A stretch of 64,000 nt of DNA, taken from the NCBI RefSeq assembly GCF_021560175.1, contig NZ_CP091110.1, forward strand, positions 4,838,501-4,902,500, in the 5' to 3' direction. Under the pieces are notes generated by a model. It did no database searches. It was not told the origin of the DNA and saw only the letters and a list, made by a program, of their open reading frames with translations. Origin of the DNA: Neobacillus drentensis (GTDB lineage: Bacteria; Bacillota; Bacilli; Bacillales; Cytobacillaceae). Position 1 is the stretch's first letter. Each line of letters opens with the position of its first letter. Shown here piece after piece: positions 25,445 to 36,997 of the stretch. The translations under genes and the position numbers were made by a program.

Positions 25445-25487
25445 TTTCGAGGTCACATAGGTCATAATGACCTTAATGACCTCGAAA
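25445..25487. promoter_or_regulatory. 43-bp symmetric array of four AGGTCA half-sites
   Basis: The stretch is a perfect palindrome: TTTCGAGGTCA, three bases, AGGTCA, TAA, TGACCT, three bases, TGACCTCGAAA. The four half-sites start every 9 bp. The pattern suggests a cooperative protein-binding site or a strong hairpin, but there is no promoter or gene start immediately beside it. Confidence 0.5.
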
Positions 25488-25622
25488 TTTAAAGATTTTT
25501 ATTATTAAAGTTGAATTATTTTTTATGAACGATAATTTTTAAATAGTTTGATTTAAAGGTTTTAAATGCAATATAAAACATCGGAGGACAAAAAGGACAC
25601 ATTTAGATGTAATAATATATAC

Positions 25623-25651
25623 AGCCCTTCTCAATCGAGTGGGGCTTTTTC
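25623..25651 (+). terminator. Orphan terminator in the rpsD-DHFR gap
   Basis: The AGCCC/GGGCT stem with inner CTC/GAG pairs is followed by TTTTTCC. No coding region ends here, so it may close a short RNA transcribed from the preceding 150 bases. Confidence 0.55.
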
Positions 25652-25663
25652 CTCTTTGAGTAG

Positions 25664-25768
25664 ACATTCCTTCTTCAACTAACGCTACCCGTTTGTATAA
25701 GATGTAGTTCTTCACAATCTTCACTTTAACAAAACAAAAAGGGACTGATGCTAGCACCGTCCCATTTT
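25664..25768 (-). repeat. Related repeat, copy 1 (left of the DHFR-like gene)
   Basis: GCTACCCGTT and TTCTTCACAA lie 17 bases apart and are followed by a GGGAC..GTCCC hairpin. The same two blocks recur at 26811-26880 in the same orientation. The unit has no coding frame. Confidence 0.5.
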
Positions 25769-25887
25769 ATTTTAATAAGTGTTACTTATCGAACTTGTTT
25801 ACCAAAGTATATAAAAAATTGGTTATACTTACATTGGAGGTAAAGAAGTATGAAAAAAATATACCTCATGGACAAAGGAGACTAAAA

Positions 25888-26463
25888 ATGAGAAAACTCG
25901 TTCTATTTCTGCACGCATCGCTCGACGGTTTCGTAGAAGGTCCGAACGGTGAAATGGACATTGGCTGGGTTTCATACGATGCTGACTTGGAGAAACACGC
26001 GAAAGAAATTCTGAGTACTGCCGACACTGTCATATGGGGTCGTGAGACTTATCAGATGATGCACAGTTACTGGACATCTGTGCCTTCTGACCCCTCAGCT
26101 TCGCAGCATGAACGGAATCATGCCGAGTGGATCGAAAAGACACCCAAAATCGTTTTTTCCACGACGTTGGAGAAAGTCGAATGGAACAATTCCAGACTGG
26201 TGAAAGAAGATGTCGAGGAAGAAATCAAGAACCTCAAACAGCAGCCAGGCAAGGATATGGTCATCCTCGGCAGTCCTAGGTTAGCTCACTACCTTATGCA
26301 GCTTGATTTAATAGATGAGTATAAAATTACAGTTTCTCCTGTATTGATCGGCAGCGGGTTGCCGTTATTCCAAGGTCTCAAAGAGAAGATCAATCTTAAC
26401 CTGATCGAAAACAAGACATTTGATTCTGGAGCCATAGCCCTCGTTTATCAGACGGCTAGATGA
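25888..26463 (+). CDS. Dihydrofolate reductase-fold (RibD C-terminal type) reductase
   Basis: The 191-residue protein matches the RibD_C/DHFR-like family exemplified by YwjB and YyaP. Visible segments are LFLHASLDGFVEGPNGEMDIGW (residues about 4-25), WGRETYQMMHSYW near residue 50 and the NADPH-loop-like VILGSPRLAHYLMQLDLIDEY near residues 127-147. The real substrate of such stand-alone proteins is usually unknown, and trimethoprim-target DHFR activity should not be assumed. I start at 25888, seven bases after GGAG, not at an upstream ATG with no ribosome site. Related repeats lie on both sides, so it may be a small transferred cassette. Confidence 0.82.
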   Translation: MRKLVLFLHASLDGFVEGPNGEMDIGWVSYDADLEKHAKEILSTADTVIWGRETYQMMHSYWTSVPSDPSASQHERNHAEWIEKTPKIVFSTTLEKVEWNNSRLVKEDVEEEIKNLKQQPGKDMVILGSPRLAHYLMQLDLIDEYKITVSPVLIGSGLPLFQGLKEKINLNLIENKTFDSGAIALVYQTAR

Positions 26464-26507
26464 CCTTTTTTCCTAAAGCAGATTACAACGGATACGATAG
26501 CTCAATA

Positions 26508-26536
26508 AGCCGCCTCTTTAACGAGGCGGTTTTCTT
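26508..26536 (+). terminator. Terminator of the DHFR-like gene
   Basis: The 7-bp GC stem CCGCCTC/GAGGCGG is followed by TTTTCTT. Confidence 0.85.
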
Positions 26537-26989
26537 ATCGTAAAGATCCAACATCAGGATTTAATATAGCCTAAATCTAAGATGATGACGCAAACATTAA
26601 GTAAATCATACCAGTAAAACAATTTCGGTTAAGGATCCCTAAAAAAATGCAAAATCAAGCAATCTAAAGCTAATGAAAAAAGAGCGAAATGAAAAATTGG
26701 TATAGAATGATTACTTTAACCTTAAAGTTTGAAAAAGTACAATCCTTAAGAAAAAAAGAAAACAGCAAAAAAAGACCACATTTAGGTCCTGAAATTAAGT
26801 TTCCAGTTTCTTCAAGTAAAGCTACCCGTTAGCTAAGTACATTTCTTCACAAACTTAGTTTTATTAAAGGACTGTTGCCACGTTTGTTCAATTAGGGGTT
26901 CATAAAAGGCGCCTTAATTTAAAAGAAGAAGAAACAAATACGGTCCCTTGCCGCTCTATTCCTTCTCCAATGTTCAAAATGCTTGATAC
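26537..26989. other. AT-rich gap before the aromatic cluster, with repeat copy 2
   Basis: There is no convincing gene. At about 26811-26880 the blocks GCTACCCGTT and TTCTTCACAA repeat those at 25677-25720. Downstream of them is a partly symmetric AAAGGCGCCTTAATTT (26906-26921). The gap marks the left boundary region of the catabolic block. Confidence 0.45.
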
Positions 26990-27778
26990 TTACCGAAAAG
27001 AAACTTCCACTTTTCCTAACTCACTGAACTCAGCAGTAAACACATCCCCTTTTTGTGCAACTACTGCTGCGGATAAAGCACCAGATAAAATCACTTCTCC
27101 AGCTTTTAAAATGACATTATACTCAGATAATTTATTCGCTAACCAGGCTACACATGTGGCCGGATGCCCTAATACATCTTCCCCTGTCCCTTTATTCATG
27201 AGCTCACCATTTTTATAAAGATTCATTTTGATTTTAGTCAGGTCTAAACCATTGACAGCGAATTTTTGGTCTCCTAATACATAAAGCCCGCAGGAAGCAT
27301 TATCGGCAACAGTGTCTTGGAGCTTGATTTTCCAATTCAGAATTCGACTGTCCACAATCTCTAAGGAGGGAATGATGGACTCAGTTGCAGCTAAAACGTC
27401 TTCCGCTGTTACATTTGGACCTTTAAGATCCTTATTGAGAACAAAGCCGATCTCCCCTTCAACCTTTGGTTCGAAAAGCGAATCGACAGCGATGCTGCCC
27501 TTATTGGGAACACTCATGCTGTCCAATAGGTGACCGTAATCCGGCTGGTCGACTCCTAAAAGCTCTTGCATGGCAAAGGAGGTTAACCCAATCTTTTTCC
27601 CAACGATTTTCTGTCCAGCCTTGACTTTCTGATCAATCGCTTTTAACTGGACTTGATACGCTTCGTGAATAGTCAGACCTGGGTACAGATCGGTTAACGG
27701 CGTTACGGATTTTTTCGTTTGCTCTGCATGGAGCAAATGCTCGTATGCATCACGTACTACAGCTGTTTTTATGCTCAA
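26990..27778 (-). CDS. mhpD: 2-oxopent-4-enoate hydratase (MhpD/BphH family)
   Basis: The 262-residue lyase adds water to 2-hydroxypenta-2,4-dienoate, giving 4-hydroxy-2-oxovalerate, the last common step of meta-cleavage pathways before aldol cleavage. Family marks are KIGLTSFAMQELLGVDQPDYGHLLD (residues about 62-87), the acidic metal site PKVEGEIGFVL near 104-114, and LEIVDSR near 138. A TTG start at 27778 lies seven bases after GAGGT. It is the last gene of the minus-strand cluster. The aldolase and acetaldehyde dehydrogenase that usually follow are missing here. Confidence 0.9.
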   Translation of the reverse strand: MSIKTAVVRDAYEHLLHAEQTKKSVTPLTDLYPGLTIHEAYQVQLKAIDQKVKAGQKIVGKKIGLTSFAMQELLGVDQPDYGHLLDSMSVPNKGSIAVDSLFEPKVEGEIGFVLNKDLKGPNVTAEDVLAATESIIPSLEIVDSRILNWKIKLQDTVADNASCGLYVLGDQKFAVNGLDLTKIKMNLYKNGELMNKGTGEDVLGHPATCVAWLANKLSEYNVILKAGEVILSGALSAAVVAQKGDVFTAEFSELGKVEVSFR

Positions 27779-27864
27779 AGAAAAAACCTCTTTCTTTTAA
27801 ATGATAAAAAGAACTTTGATAATGCAGGTTTCTGCACTTGCACTATCAAAGTTGGGTGGAATTA

Positions 27865-27966
27865 TCAAAACTTTTTCACGAGGATTTTACTAAAAAAGTC
27901 AATTATAATCTTGTTAAATTCTTCAGCCTTTTCCCATTGTGGCCAATGTCCAGCATCGTTAACTCT
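27865..27966 (-). pseudogene. C-terminal remnant of a second meta-cleavage hydrolase
   Basis: On the minus strand a frame reads N-D-A-G-H-W-P-Q-W-E-K-A-E-E-F-N-K-I-I-I-D-F-F and ends -V-K-K-F-stop. It aligns with the last 26 or so residues of the intact hydrolase at 29068-29934 (GAGHWPQWEKPEQFNQIQINF), including the catalytic histidine, but is clearly diverged from it. Nothing upstream continues the similarity; it is replaced by AAAAGGAGGAGG. The remnant sits between the dioxygenase and hydratase genes, where meta-pathway operons normally carry this hydrolase. It looks like the scar of a deleted paralogue. Confidence 0.75.
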
Positions 27967-27986
27967 CCTCCTCCTTTTTTGAAAGT

Positions 27987-28922
27987 CTATACTTTATGAA
28001 ACTTGACAACGCCCATTCCTGTCACCCATTCTGGGATTGGCTCATAACAAGCAACCTCTGGTTCAAGCCCTTGAAGTATTCCTAGCAGCACAAGCCAGTT
28101 ATGAATTTCCTGACCGCCATTTCCCCCATTTTCCTCGATAAAATCAGGGCCCCATTGTCTTAGTGCCGGATAGTCTTTTTCTGTAATTAATCGTAAAAAT
28201 TCACGATCCCACTCTTCATTGACCGGTCCGGATTTCAAACTTGTCACACGTGTTTTCCGCGTGTCCAAATATTCGTCAAGCTGCTCAATTTCTTGACGGC
28301 CATTTGTTAGGACTTTAATAAGCTCTTGATCTTCAGGCTTTTCACTATCGATCTTTGGAATTGGAACCCAGTGAGATATCCCTCCTGAAGCGACAATCGC
28401 TACTTTTTTATCGCTTTCCCATGATTTTATTGCTTTGCGGACGACTTCTCCGACTTGGAAACAGCGGTCCATTGTAGGCAGCGGTGGTGCTGCTGTATTC
28501 ACAGCAATCGGCACAACCGGTATCTTTAGATCAGGGTTTAAAAAGTGGACGGCTTGAGTGTGGCCATGATCCACTTTCATTCTCATCGAAAAAGCAAAAT
28601 CCACATTGTTCGCCAAACCTGTATCCAGAACATGCTTTGCTAATTCTTGCTGGACAGGAATTTGGTATTCAGGAATTTGCCAGTCGCCCCATCCTTCACA
28701 TCGATCAATTCCAATCGTGAAGGATGGCATCTGATCATAGAAATAACTATTAAAATGATCATCCGAAATTAAGACAATCACATCTGTCCCCATATCCTCC
28801 AGCCATTTTTTCATATCGGCAACGGTATTTAGAAAGCGCTGCCCTTTTTCTCCGCCGCCAGCTTCATTTGTCATGATCATCGGACTATGTGACATTGCTA
28901 CACCTGCTACTATTTCAGCCAC
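27987..28922 (-). CDS. mhpB: Class III extradiol dioxygenase (MhpB-like, LigB superfamily)
   Basis: The 311-residue non-haem Fe(II) enzyme cleaves a catechol ring next to the hydroxyls. The MhpB-type motifs are all present: AMSHSPMI near residue 8 (metal His), SDDHFNSYFYDQMPSF near 54-69 (metal His), KVDHGHTQAVHFLN near 119 (acid/base His) and SGGISHW near 174-180. The C-terminus EPIPEWVTGMG is typical. Closest characterised relatives act on 2,3-dihydroxyphenylpropionate. I start at the GTG at 28922, eight bases after GAGGAG; a GTG three codons earlier overlaps that site. In bph clusters this step is normally done by an unrelated type I enzyme. Confidence 0.9.
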   Translation of the reverse strand: MAEIVAGVAMSHSPMIMTNEAGGGEKGQRFLNTVADMKKWLEDMGTDVIVLISDDHFNSYFYDQMPSFTIGIDRCEGWGDWQIPEYQIPVQQELAKHVLDTGLANNVDFAFSMRMKVDHGHTQAVHFLNPDLKIPVVPIAVNTAAPPLPTMDRCFQVGEVVRKAIKSWESDKKVAIVASGGISHWVPIPKIDSEKPEDQELIKVLTNGRQEIEQLDEYLDTRKTRVTSLKSGPVNEEWDREFLRLITEKDYPALRQWGPDFIEENGGNGGQEIHNWLVLLGILQGLEPEVACYEPIPEWVTGMGVVKFHKV

Positions 28923-28988
28923 TTCTCCCACTCCTCTAATCTAAGTATTTTTTTATGCGGGCAAAAAATATGCCATGCCTTTAATACA

Positions 28989-29014
28989 GTAAAGGAGCCT
29001 TTAGGCTCCTTGAA
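28989..29014 (-). terminator. Hairpin between hydrolase and dioxygenase genes
   Basis: The perfect 8-bp stem AAGGAGCC/GGCTCCTT is followed on the minus strand by TTTACTG. The T run is short, so it may attenuate rather than end transcription within the cluster. Confidence 0.45.
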
Positions 29015-29067
29015 AAATCGGTTATATAGCTCTCTTTTTCGCTCTCCACGGAGCTGAGCATAAACTA

Positions 29068-29934
29068 TTATACATGCACACCTTTAGCAAAATTAATTTG
29101 AATTTGATTAAATTGTTCAGGTTTCTCCCATTGAGGCCAATGTCCCGCACCTTCGACTACTACCAATTGGCTATGAGGAATCAATTCTTGAAGGTATTCC
29201 GCATCCTCGACTGTAGCTGTGGGATCATGATCCGACATTAAAATAATCGTAGGAGCAGTGATTTTACTTGTCCACTCTGAATCCCAAGTGTAATTTTTTC
29301 GAACTTCCCATTCTTGTAATATCATAATATTTTCAATAGCTTCCTTTAACTCTGGCTGTGTGTAAATGTTATAGCGTGATTGAACGAGTTCTTTTGTCAC
29401 AAAACTCGTATCCCAGAACAAAAACTCCAGCCTCTTTTGAACATTTTCTTTATTGACTTCCAAAACAGCCTGAATCGTGGATTCTTTCAGCTTTTTCATC
29501 ACTTCTGGTTTACCCTTAATATTACCTGGCGTATTCAACACTAAGGACTTTACATATTCCGGGTGATGAGCAGCAAACCATGCAGACGTCCATCCCCCCA
29601 AAGACTCCCCGGAAAGGTGAACTTTTCCAAGTGAGAGGGTTTTAATTACCGCTAACAAATGATTACTGTATACATCTAACGTATAAGGTTGATTCGGTTT
29701 ATCCGTATATCCATGCCCGACCATATCTAAGACAAGAACTCTGAAATGCCTGCTCAAGCTCTTGACATTTCTTGCGTATGCTTCAGCGTGTCCGCCAACT
29801 CCATGTAAGAGTATCAACGGTTCTCCCTCACCAGCTTCGATAATTCTAGTATTTACTCCGTCAGCATTGACGAAATATTGTTTAAAAGCGATTCCAGACA
29901 ATTCATTCCAAATACTCACATTGTTGTTTGACAT
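29068..29934 (-). CDS. Alpha/beta hydrolase, meta-cleavage product hydrolase (MhpC/BphD family)
   Basis: The 288-residue carbon-carbon hydrolase would split the ring-cleavage product into 2-hydroxypenta-2,4-dienoate and a carboxylate. The fold landmarks are the oxyanion motif LLHGVGGHAEAY near residue 42, the nucleophile elbow SGESLGGW near 107 (Ser near 110), the catalytic Asp in SDHDPTA near 236 and the catalytic His in GAGHWPQW near 265. AGGAGGAG precedes the ATG. It is followed by a weak hairpin and then the dioxygenase gene. Whether the acid released is benzoate or an aliphatic acid depends on the unknown substrate, so I give no symbol. Confidence 0.88.
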   Translation of the reverse strand: MSNNNVSIWNELSGIAFKQYFVNADGVNTRIIEAGEGEPLILLHGVGGHAEAYARNVKSLSRHFRVLVLDMVGHGYTDKPNQPYTLDVYSNHLLAVIKTLSLGKVHLSGESLGGWTSAWFAAHHPEYVKSLVLNTPGNIKGKPEVMKKLKESTIQAVLEVNKENVQKRLEFLFWDTSFVTKELVQSRYNIYTQPELKEAIENIMILQEWEVRKNYTWDSEWTSKITAPTIILMSDHDPTATVEDAEYLQELIPHSQLVVVEGAGHWPQWEKPEQFNQIQINFAKGVHV

Positions 29935-30046
29935 ATAGTTTCTCCTCCTAAGGATGCATGAATCCTATTTAAGTGACCTCAGTAGTACCTGTTTTTTCAT
30001 TTTTTTATCAACAGCCCCATTACAGGGACCCAAACGGTGAAATGAT

Positions 30047-31456
30047 TCACTCAATTTTAAAATCCCCCAAAATGATACCCGCTTGCAATGCTAGGAAAAG
30101 CTGATAACTGGTTTGTAAATCATGGATATCAGCATCTAAAATTTCACCTATTTTTTGTACGCGATAACGTAATCCACCAATCGACAAATTCATTATTTCT
30201 GCTGATTTACATATATTTTGGCCACTCTTAATGTAATGATATAGAGTTTTGGTTAACTCAGATTCTTTCCCTCGATCGTATTCAAGTAATTTTGAAAGCA
30301 TTTTGTTGCAGAAATGCCGGATATCATCCATTTTCCCTGTTCGAAATAAAATCCCAACCGCTCCTAAATTATCAAAGTACATAATATCCTTTTGCTCATG
30401 GTTCATGTTTAATGAAATGATAGCTTCATTGTACAGAATCGGTATATCTTCAAGAGACTTTGATTTAGAGCTCATCCCAATTTTAAAAGGTATATCAGGG
30501 TATTTTTCTTTCAGAAAACCTAATAATTTTCTAATAAATTTATCGACGTCCATAGCATATTTTGAGAACAAGTCAACAGGCAGTAACGCAGCTATGTTTT
30601 GAGTGCCTTCCGAGATTAAGATATTCAGATTACGCTCCATAAAATATCTTGAAAAATCTTCAATCAAATTCATACCTACGATTGGATCCTTTCCATTCGG
30701 ATAAAAATTTGGATCCCCTTTCAAAACTAAAAATTGATATTCTTGGCCCAAATCCACCCCAATAAATCTGGCCCTTTTGAATAGTATTACAGGGTTTAAC
30801 CTATTATGGATCATATCTTCTAACAATCCGCCTTTGATGTTTAACTTCAGTTCTGTATCCAGGATTGTTTCCTTATTAAAATTACTCACAGATCCGATGA
30901 GACACAATTGCTTCATTTTCAACCAATCCACTTCATTAAAAGAAGTGTTTATAAAAGAGCAGTAACCTACAATCTTGCCTCTGGATACCATCGGAGCTAT
31001 TAATCTCTTATGTTCTTCAGATTGGACCAGTTCGACAATTTGCTGACTCTCCATAAGTTCAGTCAGTTTGATATGATTGTCTTTATCAAGATTATTTTTA
31101 ACGATTTTCTTTAAATTCCTGCTATATTGTCTAGCCAATTCCGGATCTAAGCCTATTGAATAAAGATAGTTAAATCCCAGATCTTCAAGAATGATGGGGA
31201 TGTTTGTAAGCTGATAGCATGCGTCGGCCAATCGTGCTTCCCCAATGCCATTTAGAAACTGACCGATGGCTTGGTTATTGAAATCCATGGCAGCCTGCAA
31301 GTTATTTTTTTCAGTTAAAACTGTATCAAGACAGCTCAGAAGCATTTGCGGCAGTCCTGATTCGAACTCCTTCTCTGTGAAAGTATAGTCTCCAAAATGC
31401 TCTGACATTTGAACAAGCATTTCCAATGCTTTAGGATAATCGACCTTATTTTGCAA
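30047..31456 (-). CDS. PucR/CdaR-type transcriptional regulator in the aromatic cluster
   Basis: The 469-residue protein ends with a PucR-type helix-turn-helix: SGQNICKSAEIMNLSIGGLRYRVQKIGEIL spans about residues 410-440 and a YQLFLALQ segment follows. The middle resembles the GGDEF-like CdaR region. The N-terminal 200 residues (with an IVGYCSFI sensor-like patch) have no domain I can name. Such proteins often activate catabolic operons in response to a pathway metabolite. A start at TTG 31456, behind GGGTGA, is more likely than the adjoining GTG. It lies inside the cluster in the same orientation. Confidence 0.85.
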   Translation of the reverse strand: MQNKVDYPKALEMLVQMSEHFGDYTFTEKEFESGLPQMLLSCLDTVLTEKNNLQAAMDFNNQAIGQFLNGIGEARLADACYQLTNIPIILEDLGFNYLYSIGLDPELARQYSRNLKKIVKNNLDKDNHIKLTELMESQQIVELVQSEEHKRLIAPMVSRGKIVGYCSFINTSFNEVDWLKMKQLCLIGSVSNFNKETILDTELKLNIKGGLLEDMIHNRLNPVILFKRARFIGVDLGQEYQFLVLKGDPNFYPNGKDPIVGMNLIEDFSRYFMERNLNILISEGTQNIAALLPVDLFSKYAMDVDKFIRKLLGFLKEKYPDIPFKIGMSSKSKSLEDIPILYNEAIISLNMNHEQKDIMYFDNLGAVGILFRTGKMDDIRHFCNKMLSKLLEYDRGKESELTKTLYHYIKSGQNICKSAEIMNLSIGGLRYRVQKIGEILDADIHDLQTSYQLFLALQAGIILGDFKIE

Positions 31457-31622
31457 TATATTCACCCACTTAAGAAAATTACAAGCTTAATAAGCCCCCT
31501 GAAAATTTGCATTTTAAAATTATTCTACTTCTCCTGAGTGGGCTTGTCGATTCCTCGCTATTGCCATGCTATCTCATCCACCTGTACCGCTCTGATTGCG
31601 AATTGGAATTACTAATACTTTT

Positions 31623-33470
<1,848 letters not shown>

Positions 33471-33546
33471 ACCCTTTACCACCCCTTGTTTTCATCCTAA
33501 ATCGTATGACATCCGATCCTTCAAAAGTGTAGGCAACGACCCTAAC

Positions 33547-34890
<1,344 letters not shown>

Positions 34891-34908
34891 CTACTAAAAA
34901 CTACGGAT

Positions 34909-34922
34909 TGAAATCGCTTTCT
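34909..34922. promoter_or_regulatory. Near-consensus cre site ahead of the dioxygenase operon
   Basis: TGAAATCGCTTTCT matches TGWAANCGNTNWCA at every fixed position but the last (T instead of A). It lies 37-50 bases upstream of the bphA1 start codon, a position fitting CcpA roadblock repression. Confidence 0.5.
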
Positions 34923-35145
34923 TTTATCAAGTTTAAATTTTTTTACGATTAAAAAATACAGCAAAAAGTGCTTTTTATTTCTGTATTTTCTAAACATTTA
35001 GTATAAAAATTATTACAAAAATCCCCATCTTACAACACTCTTAATCCACAAACTTACCTAAAAGCATTCATAATTTTGATATTTGCTCTTGTCCTATTCT
35101 TGAAGTATCTGTCATCCCAAAGGTCTTGATAGGCAAATTTAAACA
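34923..35145 (-). promoter_or_regulatory. Upstream region of the aromatic operon
   Basis: This AT-rich region has no gene. A perfect 9-bp inverted repeat AAAATACAG/CTGTATTTT (34953-34961 and 34981-34989, gap 19) is a candidate operator. On the minus strand TTGTAA (35035-35030) and TAATTT (35012-35007) are 17 bases apart, and TATACT (35004-34999) lies just beyond, but the -35 match is poor. An activator-dependent promoter is possible. Confidence 0.35.
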
Positions 35146-35147
35146 AC

Positions 35148-35190
35148 AAAAAAACCACTCCCTAATTTTTTATAGGAAGTGGTTTTTGCT
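35148..35190. terminator. Orphan bidirectional hairpin terminator
   Basis: The 9-bp stem AAAACCACT/AGTGGTTTT is extended by CCCT/AGG pairs, with A and T runs on both sides. It is 100 bases beyond the tyrS terminator, so no known gene needs it. It may insulate the catabolic block or be a relic of one. Confidence 0.6.
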
Positions 35191-35290
35191 ATTGATATAA
35201 ATTATTTACATGACTACGTCACAAATTGAAGGAAATTTTGGTCAGTGCCATTGTGGCATGTGTTTTTTTATTATCGATACTCTTTTAAAA

Positions 35291-35326
35291 AAATTAGGGC
35301 TTTGGAAATAACCAAAGCCCTAATCT
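35291..35326 (-). terminator. Terminator of tyrS
   Basis: The perfect 13-bp stem ATTAGGGCTTTGG/CCAAAGCCCTAAT is followed on the minus strand by TTTTTT, immediately after the tyrS stop. Confidence 0.92.
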
Positions 35327-36850
<1,524 letters not shown>

Positions 36851-36956
36851 ATAAAATATGCTATAGCTTTTTTTAACATATTTCCTCACCCCTGTCAAAC
36901 CGCGAACTGGAAATTTCAGAAAATGTAGAAGGTTGTCAGTTTTTAGTCCTTCTGTA

Positions 36957-36965
36957 TGCTATAAT
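36957..36965 (+). promoter_or_regulatory. Extended -10 promoter of the PBP gene
   Basis: TGCTATAAT combines a TG dinucleotide with a perfect TATAAT hexamer 33 bases before the start codon; the -35 region is poor. Confidence 0.5.
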
Positions 36966-36997
36966 GGATGTGATTTTATATTGAGGTGATGCCCTGA

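Noticed and set aside
25539-25757. 72-codon minus-strand frame between rpsD and the DHFR-like gene
   Set aside because: It crosses a terminator and a repeat unit, and the second repeat copy does not keep the frame.
34980-35060. Sigma-54 type -24/-12 promoter for the aromatic operon
   Set aside because: No TGGCAC..TTGC pattern is present, and the regulator is PucR-type without a sigma-54 activator domain.
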